Positions 10,120 to 20,130 of a stretch of 64,000 bases of DNA are shown here, piece after piece; the stretch's first letter is position 1; each line of letters starts with the position of its first letter. The DNA is from Podocnemis expansa (lineage: Eukaryota > Chordata > Testudines > Podocnemididae): assembly GCA_007922195.1 (NCBI GenBank), contig ML681992.1:44368208-44432207 (forward strand). Reading direction: 5' to 3'. Made by a program: the position numbers and the translations under genes. The notes under the pieces are model-generated. The model searched no databases, was not told the DNA's origin, and saw nothing but the letters and a program-made list of their open reading frames with translations.

Positions 10120-12368
10120 CTAGTCTAACAGCCCAGTAAGTTTACATCTGCCACTGGGTAAATGGAAGGAAAGCAAACCTTCAGGACACATGCAAGCATT
10201 ATCCTGAATAACTTCAAAGGAGAAAAGGAGGGCTACCCTACAATTCCACCAGTCCACACAAAGTCCATGAAAGTTAGTTATAGTCATTTTGCACAGGTCT
10301 GGACCTTGGCAACTGCACTTATACTTCCACACCTTCTCCTTGCTCACTGAGGCCACCCTGTGTATGTAAGAAACAGGTGAACACATGCCAAAAAAAATCA
10401 CTGATGGTTAAGTCAGGTTGATCCTGAGTTGCTGAGGCCCTGTCTTCTGTTTGGGCAGCCTTTCACCCCTCCATCCCAAGACAGCTGAAGCAACTTCAGT
10501 TATACTCACTATCTTTCCGCTTTGGCCTCTTCTCTTTTCCTCACAGCCAAGATTGCTGTGGCAGGCAATTAATAGGCTATTTTTTTTAATACGCCACTGA
10601 GAGTCTGCTCTGGTCCCCTCAGCTTTGCCTACTCAACTCATCCTTCCCCAACTACAGTTGTCTCACTTCAGAGAGGCCCGGGGGAGGCAATTGACTCCCG
10701 AAGCAGCATGAAATCCTTTGTCCCCTCCTTGGGACTTAACTTTACAGCTTTGGCAGTATATCAAATGATGAGGGAATCAGAGGAACTGTGGAGAGGAAAG
10801 GAAGGAGACACTCAAACAGAATGATGTTCAGACACAAAGAGGCCATGATGGAGAGAGAAGTCTTTGGGTGGGGAGTGACCAGAGGCACCCAGAAAGATGA
10901 TAGCACATAAGAGGAATAGCCATGGAGGAGGAGACACTTCTAGAACTGGGGAGAGGGAGATTGAAGAAAGAGACGTTCCAGGGGTAAGGACTGAAATGGG
11001 GCAGAAATGAGGAAGGAATCTGATTAACTGGGGAGACCGTGCCTGACTGAAAGTTGAAAAACTTGAGACCTTCCTCTGAAATGAACTGTCCTCCCCCTCC
11101 CTTCTGCTGCCTGGCTTTCTCTCCGCCTTTGGAAACAAAACAGCATTGAATGACTGTATTTATTTGTTCTCATAGGAGAAATAATCTCCCACTGCTACAG
11201 GCAAATTCTCATTTCCCCCTTGTTGCTGCACGAATTGATCATTGTCTGAACAAGATCTTATCACTTGAAATGCCAAAAATGCCGAGGAGGTTTTTTGGTT
11301 TTCAAGTTTTGCTTAAGAAGGATCTTTTCGTTGGTTTGAGAAAAGGATAATTTTCATGACCTAACAGGGAAATATCATCACACTGGTACAGTATGGAAAC
11401 TGAGGCACTGAGCAATTCAGGACTCAGTCATGAGCCTTCAGACACAGCTGTGCAGGGAAGCAAGCCCCCTCATGGCTTACCCACCTCACTGGGCCTCTGT
11501 GGGGGCCAAGGGGAAGAGCAAAGTAGGTGCTACTCCTTCTCCAGTGCAGGTGGACAGGGTCTGGATGGGCAGGGATAGTGCGTAGTGGTCAAGGCTTTAG
11601 CTGTGTCTTCTCTCTATAACTTCCTCCAGTCAGTTCCGGAGTGGGGAGAACACTGTCACAGTAAAAAAAAAAGAAAAACATCACCTTGGACATGGGAGGA
11701 GAATCAGGCTGTGACCCTCTGACTCAGACAGGATAATGCCTTCCTGAAGGTCTTTGCAGGTTAAGTACCACGTCTTAGGCTGAGTTGTTAGATGATATGC
11801 TATCTGTGTGTGGCTTGCTCAAGGGAACACTAGAATTGCTCCTCTTTTGCCTGAGTCCCTTAATTAGTAGAGCCTCCCTCCTGAAAACACCAACTTCATT
11901 TAAAAAGGAAGAACATAAGAAAAAAAAGGAGAGGTTTTTTCTCCAGTGGCCTGATTCTTCTTTTTTTTTTCTTAATGTTTCTCGTGTGTGCTTCAGTTTG
12001 TGAAGCCAGCAAGGACTTCGCTACAGCTCTCAAATTTCAATGCCTGGACCATTATTTTTAAAACACAGAACTTTATTATTTTCTGCCACAGCTAAAAATG
12101 TCCTCTGCAAATTCTATTCTGCCATGACATGACAAGTCAACATTGATTTTAATTGCAGAAGCAGTACAACTCAACACAAGGTCAAAGTAATGTCTTTGTG
12201 TGATTATTCAAACTTGATTTTTTGCTTTGCTACTATATCTACCTATTTTTCTGTCTTTCCCATTGATATAAAGAACAATTGCTCAACCATACTATCACTC
12301 TGCTTTCTTGTTTTTGTTTTGCTCACTCATTTTATTAGGGTTTTCTAATTCATGTATCTTTGTGTCGT
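10120..12368. other. Unique DNA, nothing recognised
   Basis: Mixed-composition DNA with A/T homopolymers near 10580, 11665 and 11950. The open frame at 10812-11138 (-) is not supported by any family motif. Confidence 0.4.
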
Positions 12369-12440
12369 CAGGGCCAGCTCAAGGTTTTGTGGCACCCTGA
12401 GCCAAATTTTGCTGTGGCACCTCACCTGAATCTCAGTCCT
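12369..12440. mobile_element. hAT-type terminus (left)
   Basis: CAGGGCCAGCTCAAGG followed by TTTTGTGGCACCCTGAGCC is the typical start of a non-autonomous hAT element. The preceding 8 bases TGTGTCGT may be one half of a target duplication. Its partner may be the terminus at 17918, or may be lost. Confidence 0.5.
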
Positions 12441-14203
12441 GTAAGCTTAAAAAGATTTTCTAAATTGTATTTGCAACCTAAAATTCAAGTAGCAAGATCA
12501 ATTCATTCCTTTACTCTAAATACAAAAATAAAAAGAAATACCAATGAATTTAAATTTAATTAACAAGTAACATTTATCATGTACATACTTAGTACAATTT
12601 CAGCTTCCAAGGGTAACTTTTCAGGCTTTAGCAACAGCAAATTGTTGTATCATTTCATCTTGATCTAAGTCCTGGGAGTGGATGAATGGGATGAATGGGG
12701 AGGCTAGAATGGGTGTTTTGGGGGCACAAGAGTGGTTGGGGAAAGCTGTGATGGGTGTCTGGGGGGTTGGGGGTGTGTGTGGAGAGGCTTGGGTTTGTGT
12801 TTCTGCAGTAATGGGGCAAGAGGGGGACATTGGGGTGGGAGAGGCTGGAGTTGGAGTTTTTAATGGTATTGGAGTGGGGGGTTTGGGAAGGCTCAGGTGG
12901 ATGGGGCTGGGCATGGGAGGTCGGTGTGGCTGTACATGCACGTAATAGGCTTGGTGGGGGAGGCTGGGATGGATATCTCTGGGTAGACAGGAGTGGGTGG
13001 CAGAGGCTAGTGTGGGTGTCTGTGGGAATGGAATTGGTGAGGGGCTCCAGAGGGTGAATCACAGGACACCTTACTTTTTTTGCTGAATTAGACCAACAGG
13101 GCTGCCCCTTTGATGCTTGGAAGAGTTTGTTTTCACTCCTCACCCTTCCCTTTCTGGCAAAAGTGATTTCTTTATCTCCTCTGACCTACCTCAATCAGCA
13201 TATCTTTGTAAAATCAAACAAGGAGTTCTGTGTAGGGTTATCAGATAACAAAGCATGGAAAGGAGGACAGGGAAGTGGGAAAAGGAGGACATTGGAGGAC
13301 ATGGAGGAAATGTAGTATTAATATGTGTCATTACTGTATTATGTTGTGGAAATGGGTAATGATTAATGAATGCATGGCAGCATGAAAAAATGGAGAACAA
13401 GTTGAACAACAGATATATTCTTAGGCACATTAACTGTAATAAAAAGATGTATAATAGAAAACTGTAACACAATAAAATGAGTATTGTTGTGAATATAGTT
13501 TGTGTCAGCAATGTCATGATAGCATTTCATTGACCAAATTATACCATTCAGAATGGTAAAGCCTATTCTTGATATTTATCAGCTGAACCTGTTTTTGTCA
13601 GTAGGCTATCATTCTCAAGAATATATGAGTTAAATTCCTCACATGACATGTCATTCAGATTATATTGAATTAATATAATGCCCTTCACAGATTTAACTGA
13701 TAATCAATTCCTGTCCTTTGTCCCCTGAGCATTGATAAGAGAGAAAACCCATTCTACATTGGCATTATGTCCAGAAACGCTGAAAAAAACAATTCAGCAA
13801 TTTTCAACAATTCTGTAAAGCAGCCCATGTTTCCACAGTTTCACCCTAGCCCCACCTCCCCAATGCCTGCCCCCACCACCCCAGCTACTGCCCAGGCCGT
13901 TTTTCCTGGTGGGGAACACTGGGAACAAACAGTGGTGGATTAATTAATATCTCGCTTGAGAAAGAGCTGGGTGGAGAGGAATCAGTAAGAAGTGTTAATT
14001 ATCTCAAAAGGGCCGCAGTCTACTGCAAAATGACTCAGAGTTTGTCTGTACGCAAAGATTATACAGCTTTATACTGGTGTAAAGCAAGACGACCCCCACC
14101 ATGGCTTGTATAGGAGTATAAAAGAAGAGTTCAGCCCTCAAGAGGTATTGCCTTTATACTGGTTTAACTACAGTAGGATGGCTAAAAGCACTGACAATTT
14201 TAT
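12441..14203. other. Non-coding DNA with a G-rich degenerate minisatellite
   Basis: 12665-13060 is G-rich on the plus strand, with loosely repeated phrases such as GAGGCTGG, ATGGGTGTCT and TTGGGG. The long open frames on both strands here are products of this composition. The rest is AT-rich and unassigned. Confidence 0.45.
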
Positions 14204-15110
14204 TGGTATAGCAAAAACAACAAGAGTCCTGTGGCACCTTAGGCTGTGTTCACACAGCACTCTTATTTTGAAACAACAGAGGTTGTTTCGAAATAAGAAA
14301 TACCCTGTTCACACGACGCATGGTTGTTTCAAAACAATGGCACCCGTTGTTTCGAAACAACGGCATTGTTTCGAAACAACTTAAACCCCATTTGGGGGCG
14401 AAACAACATTGTTTCGAAACAATTGTTTTGAAACGATGCAGTCTGAACATGTTGTTTCGAAACAACAGTGACTTGTTTTGAAATAACTGTTGCCTGAAAC
14501 TGCTATTTTGCTTTGAGCTTTTTTCCTTAATTCGAATTAACAAACTGTTAATTCAAATTAAGTTATTTTGAAATAAGACATTATTTCGATACAAGTTGTT
14601 TCAACACAACTTGTATCGAAATAATGCCTGTGTGTGAACACAGCCTTATAGACTAACCGATTTCTTCAGGCAAGCTTTTGTGAATAGTAGAATATCAAAC
14701 AATGAATGTTGCTGAAGAGAAGGAGGAAAGACACCTATTGTATTGTCACAGCATAAAGAACTGCCCACACCACAACACAAGTGAGAAGGTAACAGATTGT
14801 CCTAAAGTGGTGAGAGATCATCTCTTGATATTGGACAGACAGTAAAATTGAAAGATGCTCAAAGAGCAGCAAAAATATTAGACCTCTGTATAATAAAAAA
14901 TTTAATAATGGGATCAGATCATGTTACAGTATGCCATGTCTTACACTCCCCTACTTTTATTTTCATCCTATTCTGTAAGTTCCCCCATCTCTTCAAAGCC
15001 TCTGACAAAGTGGGATTTTTCTCCCACGAAAGCTCATGTGATATATAAAATAGGTTAGTCTTTATAGTGCTACTGGGCTCCTCACTTCGTTTGCCATAGC
15101 CCAGCACATG
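14204..15110. mobile_element. Old Penelope-like insertion, both 3' ends outward, split by a MITE
   Basis: The left part (AACAAGAGTCCTGTGGCACC ... TAGACTAACCGATTT) is a reversed Penelope 3' end. The right part (14890-15085) is the forward 3' end, with TCTGTAAGTTCCCCCATCTC, AAGTGGGATTTTTCTCCC, GAAAGCTCATG and TTAGTCTTTA. Both are more diverged than the copies at 45.7 or 50.7 kb. The MITE at 14242-14645 lies between GGCACCTTA and TAGACTAAC. I could not fix the outer limits. Confidence 0.65.
14242..14645. mobile_element. Harbinger MITE, TTTCGAAA family, TTA duplication
   Basis: Ends are GGCTGTGTTCACAC and GTGTGTGAACACAGCC, flanked on both sides by TTA (14239-14241 and 14646-14648), the classic PIF/Harbinger target. 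Inside is a dense array of TTGTTTCGAAACAA-type palindromes, and near 14579-14627 a long stem pairs ATTATTTCGATACAAG with CTTGTATCGAAATAAT. Removing element and one TTA restores a continuous Penelope tail, which confirms the insertion. Confidence 0.9.
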
Positions 15111-15611
15111 TTTGCATTGCAATCGCGGGATGTATAAGGCTGCAGTTTGGGTACCTAAACACCACGTATCTACTACTTCACATTAGCTCTTCGGAGTCAG
15201 ACAGTACATACCGCATAAAAGCAGGGGCCAGGGCAGCTAGCCAACCTCATCAGGCAGCCATGGCAACTCAGCTTTAGGAGCAGGGTTGGGAAGGGACCTG
15301 CCAAGTAACTCACAGCTAGGGAGCCTGCCTGGCAGCCTGGGGTTGGAGCGAAGGCTAAATGGCGCTGGCCCCAGCAAGAGGGACACCGTCTGCACACGTT
15401 TCTGACTCCCCCAGGCCAAGTACTGTGTGTGAGAGAAAGGGAAGGGGAGGGAAGGGGAGGAGAGAGGTGGCTGGGCTCATTCCCTCCCACCGCAGCCCCC
15501 TGAGCTGGCCAGGAAAGCAAAAAACTGAACAAAATGCAGTTTTTCTTGAATGCCTGGAGGAGGGCCAGGCAAAAAGGAGGGCATGTCTCCCTTTTGCTGG
15601 ATATCTGGTAA
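15111..15611. other. Unique DNA, nothing recognised
   Basis: Moderately GC-rich with purine-rich patches near 15430-15470. Open frames on both strands lack family motifs. Confidence 0.35.
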
Positions 15612-15850
15612 CCCTAGTTCTGTGTCACTTAAAAACTAACAAATTTATTTATTGCATGAGCTTCTCCCACTTTGTCAGATGCTTTGAAGATGAGGGAAAT
15701 TACAGAATTCTGTAATTTCCCTCGTCTTCAAAGAATCTGATGAAGTGGGCTTTTCTCCCACAAAAATTCATGTGATAAATAAATGTGTTGGTCTTTACAA
15801 ATGCAGCAGGACTCCTTGTTTGTTTTTATTGAACTAGACTAACCTGGCTA
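15612..15850. mobile_element. Penelope-like inverted mini-insertion
   Basis: Two 3'-end copies meet head to head. The left half is reversed (GTGTCACTTAAAAACTAAC ... GCATGAGCTTCTCCCAC). The right half is forward (GGGCTTTTCTCCCAC ... GGTCTTTACAAATGC ... ACTAGACTAACC). The junction is a palindrome centred on CAGAATTCTG, perfect over 32 bases (15692-15723) and nearly perfect over about 50. Only the right side keeps the terminal ACTAGACTAACCTGGC motif. Confidence 0.75.
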
Positions 15851-16487
15851 TTATGCAGTTGTGACTGTGTCAGGTTTGGTGGGTATTTTTTTTTTTTTTT
15901 ACATTTACAAATAGATGTGGTCTATTGCCTTGTCCTCTGAAGAGATCCTGCTGCTAGTATTGTGGGGGAGTGGTATAGCCACCCTCAGGCCCTCTCATTG
16001 TGATGCCAACTGGGCTTGGGGAGGAGGGAGAAGAGAGGAGAGACCCCAGTCACACTGTCTGGGCTATGTTGGGGGAGCCCTCCTCAGCCCCCTTTTGCAA
16101 AGTACATTGAGATGAAGAATGCTATAAGGGCTAAATCTAACAGGAGTGAGGAATTATTGCAGTGCCTATTTAGCAGTTTTCAGCTGTAGATCTCAACATT
16201 TTTCAAAGGGAGGTAAGCCTCATCACCATTTTATTTTGCAGGTGAGGAAACTGAGCCCCAGGAAGGAAAAGTGACTTTCCCAAACAGCTCAGGGCAGAGC
16301 CAGAAAGACACCTTTGGTCTCCCAAGTGCCAAACCAAGTGTTCTAGGAAATGCTGTCCTTCTGTGTATAGTTTAACTTTTTTTTGAACTAGAGACATGTC
16401 ATTGGTTTTAAACCAGATCATATTACTGTAAGCAGGCCCTGGTATTCTCTCCCCCCAATCCCCACCCCAACAGTCACCAAGGGGAAG
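15851..16487. other. Unique DNA, nothing recognised
   Basis: A T run lies near 15888-15900. No gene signal. Confidence 0.35.
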
Positions 16488-16552
16488 TAGATGAGCTTTC
16501 CTGGGAGAAAATCCCATTTTGTCAGATGCTTGGAAGATGGGGGAAACAAACT
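16488..16552 (-). mobile_element. Penelope 3'-end fragment
   Basis: ATGAGCTTTCCTGGGAGAAA followed by ATCCCATTTTGTCAGATGCTTGGAAGATGGG matches the reversed tail found in the other Penelope copies. It is short and without clear partners. Confidence 0.6.
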
Positions 16553-16582
16553 CCTAAAAAGCCTGTGCCTCTTGCTTTCCCT

Positions 16583-17335
16583 CAGGGGCATCGCTGGGGT
16601 GGAGAGGGACCCGGGGCACGGGCCCAGCCCCCGCCCCCAGAGGGCAGGCCCCCCCCCGGCCACAAGGCCACGCCCCCTAGCCCGGGATAGGGCTGGGGGA
16701 GGCCGCACTGTTGTGCGGCGTAGCCCGGGCTGGCCCGGCCCGAAGCGGCAGCTAGAGGCCGGCCCGTGGCCGCAGCCCCGGATCCCCGGCCGGGGATAGG
16801 GCCGCCGTGACCGCAGCCAGGTCTCAGATCCCCAGCAGAGGACGGGGCTGCTGTGGCCGTGGGCAGCCAGCCGGGCCCCAGATCCCTGGCCTGGCCGCCG
16901 GTGGCCGCGGTGACCCCGTCCCCAGCCGGGGATCCAGGACCCGGCCAGCCGCCTGTGGCTGCAGCGGCTCCGTCCTCTGCTGGGGATCCGGGACCTGGCT
17001 GCTGGCGGCTGCGGTGGCCACCTCCCCGGCCTGGGATCTAGGGCTGCGGCCACGGGCCTGGCCTCCAGCAGCCACTTCTGGCAAGGCCGTGCTGTGCCAT
17101 GGCCTAGCTGCTGGCAACAGCACAGCCACCCACTGGCCCTATCACTGGCCAGGGGGCGGGGCCTGCCCGGCGGCCAACTAGACCCCGGATCCCTGGCCGG
17201 AGACGCAGCCGCCGTGGCCACGGACCACCAGGGATCGGGCCCTGGATCCCCGGCCCAATTGGGCCGGAGATCCGGGGCACCAGCATTGGGACCTGGGGCA
17301 CGTGCCCCGGGTGCCCAGCGCTAGCGACACCACTG
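16583..17335. mobile_element. Non-autonomous hAT element with GC-rich repeat core
   Basis: Terminal repeats CAGGGGCATCGCT (left) and, reverse complemented, CAGTGGTGTCGCT (right) are hAT-like, and both sides are flanked by the identical 8-bp CTTTCCCT (16575-16582 and 17336-17343), the duplication length of hAT. The interior is very GC-rich, with loosely repeated GGGGATCC(G/A)GG and GGCCGCGGTG phrases. It also carries an inner inverted motif, CCCGGGGCACG near 16610 and CCCCGGGTGC near 17305. Open frames of up to 267 codons on both strands are composition artefacts. Confidence 0.8.
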
Positions 17336-17343
17336 CTTTCCCT

Positions 17344-17892
17344 GTTCTCCTTCTTTCCCTGCTGACCTGGCCGTGAAACAACAATCCAAAGAACCCCACT
17401 GAACTCACTGTCCTGGTTGCCACTTCAAGAAACGGACGGCTCTCACCACGGCTCCTCCTGGTCCCCCAGAAACACAGCTGCTTGGGCTCAGTGCAGGGGA
17501 AGATGAAAGAGAGGACAGACCCCCAGCCAAGCTGTTTGAGTTTGAGGGGGAGTGAGGAGTGTTTGAATTTCCTGCAATTCCCAGACCATGTCACCTGGGA
17601 CTAGAGCTTCCTGCAGTCCCCAATGGCTAGTGTCCACCCCACTCCCCCACAGCCCTGCTTAGCTATTGTTATTCCCTCCTGGACTGTGAGTCATTGTAAA
17701 GGTATGTGTCGCATTAAATCAGCAGTATCTTCCTGGAGAGGGATTTAAAGTGCACTCTGCCTACATGACTTAAACTGAAGGTTGACTAACAGTGCCTGAG
17801 CTGCTAGGAAAGATTTAAAGAGGCGGGAGATGGCCTGATCTTCATGGTGGCTAGGTACTCCTAAGAACTGTCAAATGAAGCCATGTCTGTCT
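17344..17892. other. Unique DNA, nothing recognised
   Basis: Ordinary sequence without family motifs. Confidence 0.3.
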
Positions 17893-17918
17893 CTTGCCTC
17901 ATAGTAGCGCCGGCCCTG
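17893..17918. mobile_element. hAT-type terminus (right)
   Basis: TAGTAGCGCCGGCCCTG, reverse complement CAGGGCCGGCGCTACTA, is a common hAT end. The next 8 bases, CATGTCAT, match the TGTGTCGT before 12369 at five of eight positions, with only transitions between them. The two ends may bound one old 5.5-kb element, or may belong to two hAT families. Confidence 0.45.
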
Positions 17919-19500
17919 CATGTCATTGAAGAAATCATTTGGGTGACAAAAAATAGTGCAGTTTTTGAAACTACTCTCTATTACTCATCCACTTCTTACT
18001 GTGCAACTTGAAGAAGAGGATATTTCAATAAATCCATGCCACTATTGAAGTGGAGCTAGCATGTCAGTGTGCTCTTAAAAATGATGTTCCCACTAGGGAG
18101 GGACTACAAGTTTGAAAGAGAGCAAAGCTGCCCTAGCAGGAAGAACTAAAGTGAGATACACTGAAATACAATCCTTGTCACAGCTCTTAAGAGCCACCTG
18201 TCCCCTGTCACAACTTGTAAGAGCTGGAGCACCCTTCTGCCCTGCAGGCGTGACTACACTGATTAGGCCCTGAGGAGCTACTATTGATCACATTATCCTT
18301 TTCCATTGCTTTCACAAGATGTGATGGAATGGGAAATTTTCAGGAGATTTTATATGAAGAGGACATGTGCCTAAGTTTCCCATATATCGTAGCTGGTTAA
18401 TTAAGCAGTGGGAAAAGGTCATTTACTTTTTGCAGAAACCCAGCAATCCAGGTGTGACTGATGCCTAGCTGTCTGGGGCCTTACTCCCACATCCATGGAA
18501 CATTCAAGGAGATTATGGCTACTCCAGTTCCTGGCCCCCGGCACCTAGCAGCTAATGATTATGTACACCAGACCACACTTCTGCAGGAAGCAGCCAGCTG
18601 TGAGCAGGTGGAGAACAAAGAGCTGACGAGGCGGGCCAGGTGACAATGTTGGTTTGGGAACCAAGACAAAACACTGAGGAAGGGGAAGATGGGGTTGTTA
18701 AATAAGTGTGGGACGACGGAGGCAGGTGTTGCTCTGAGAGTGGGACTAAAGAGGGGTCAGTGGACTGGCCTGACCATGGTAGACTGGGCTGTGACTTTCT
18801 AGTCTCCATGTTAACCAAGGACTTGCTATGATGTGTTCCAGACACATAATAAGCCCTTCTGCTTTTACAAAGCCAGCTAAGAGTCGCTCCAGAGAAAGGA
18901 AGTTGGGAGTACATGTATAAGTCTCTCCCTCAGGCATCCAACTCAGGAGAGCTCACTGGAGAGAGCTGATGGTATGACGCAAGGGTACTGAAGGCTCCGC
19001 GGTTCAATCCAAGGAGGTGGCGAAGTCAAGTGTGTGACCCTAAGGAGACTGACACACTGGAGGGGTCCTCCCAGGGACTGCTCCAGAGTTGTTCAAGAGC
19101 ACCAGACCTACTCATAAAGTCCTAGCACTATTTTAGTGGGAGGACATTTCTTGTGCTTAGCATGAAACTTGTATAGTCTCTGGCTGAAATTGTCACAGAT
19201 ATTTTGCTATCTGGAACTTTCTAAAACCCACATGCCTTCCATGCTCCCAGCCAGAAATGGCTGGCACCTGCTGATGTTGAAGGGGCACAATTTAATGGTC
19301 CACCTCCCAAAACAGATTGAGTTATCCCTCCCTCAGATGACCCCCCCCCAGATACTATCGGCCCCTCTCTGAAGCTTCCAGCTGTTTGCTGCAAGCTTCT
19401 CCCCACTTACAGCTTGCTAGCTCCAGCAGCTGCTGCTCTGAGTGGGGGCCAGATGGCAAACTCTGGCAGAAATTTGGATGGGGGGAGAAGCACATGGTCC
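17919..19500. other. Unique DNA with one weak tRNA-like B box
   Basis: GGTTCAATCC near 19001 fits an RNA polymerase III B box, but no A box or cloverleaf could be built around it. It may be a decayed SINE. Nothing else was recognised. Confidence 0.35.
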
Positions 19501-19694
19501 AGAGGGGTAGCCGGATCAGTCTAGTTCAGCAAAACAAACAAGGAGTCCTGTGGCACTTTTAAAAACTAACAAATTTATTTATATAGCAGGAGCTTTCATG
19601 GGAGAAAATCCCAATTTGTCATCTGTAAGCATCTGACAAAGTGAGATTTTCTATCACAAGGGCTCACGCAATAAATAAATTTGTTAGTCTTTAA
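19501..19694. mobile_element. Penelope-like inverted mini-insertion
   Basis: The left half is a reversed 3' end that includes the terminal motif (AGCCGGATCAGTCTAGTTCAG, then ACAAGGAGTCCTGTGGCAC). The right half is a forward tail (AGTGAGATTTTCTATCAC ... AATAAATTTGTTAGTCTTTA) that stops early. The halves meet near 19620. The full terminal motif is on the left only. Confidence 0.7.
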
Positions 19695-19870
19695 ACCTAT
19701 GTCTACATTAGGAAAAGTTAGTTTGAATTAACAACATGGACTATTTTGAACTAACATTAGTCAACTTTGTTAATTCGAACTAACTGCCCTTAGTTCGAAC
19801 TTATTAAATTCAAACTAAGGGTTGGTCCTGGTCTACATCATCCTTAGTCCAAACTAATGATCAAACTAAA
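19695..19870. mobile_element. Harbinger-type MITE fragment, AGTTCGAACT family
   Basis: Begins CCTATGTCTACATTAG, close to the shared terminal repeat, directly after the Penelope tail. The interior repeats TTAGTTCGAACTTA and TTAATTCGAACTAA motifs, as does the intact member at 27359-27788. The right terminus is not found. Confidence 0.6.
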
Positions 19871-19877
19871 TTTTGCC

Positions 19878-20130
19878 ACACCACTATTTACCCCTTTTTC
19901 CAGATCATCTATGAATATGTTGAAAGGTACAGGTCCCAGTACAGACCCCTGGGGCACATCACTATTTACCTCTCTGCATTCTGAAAACTTGCGTATGTAC
20001 TGCTATCTTTTGTTTCCTATCTTTTAACCAGCTTCCAATCCAAGAGTGGACTTCCCTCTTATACCTTCTTAAAGAACCTTTGGGGAGGGATCTTGGCAAA
20101 GGCTTTCTGAAAATCAAAGTATACTATATT
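19878..20130 (-). mobile_element. L3/CR1-type LINE fragment, reversed
   Basis: The phrases CCCTGGGGCACATCACTATT, TTTGTTTCCTATCTTTTAACC, AGAACCTTTGGGGAGGGATC and AAAGGCTTTCTGAAAATCAA are the complement of the reverse-transcriptase region of ancient L3/CR1 LINEs. Minus-strand frames are broken. Confidence 0.7.

Noticed and set aside
14242..14645. Regular short palindromes that could suggest a CRISPR array
   Set aside because: Repeats are irregularly spaced, variable, and lie inside a transposon with terminal repeats and a TTA duplication; the host is a vertebrate.
16418..17221. 267-codon open frame on the minus strand
   Set aside because: It spans the boundary of a hAT element and is made of its GC-rich core.
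12361..17926. One 5.5-kb hAT element bounded by CAGGGCC termini
   Set aside because: The termini diverge after about 10 bases and the 8-bp flanks match at only five positions, so I list the ends separately.
18960..19020. Possible tRNA or tRNA-derived SINE
   Set aside because: A B box fits but there is no A box at the right distance and no cloverleaf can be drawn.
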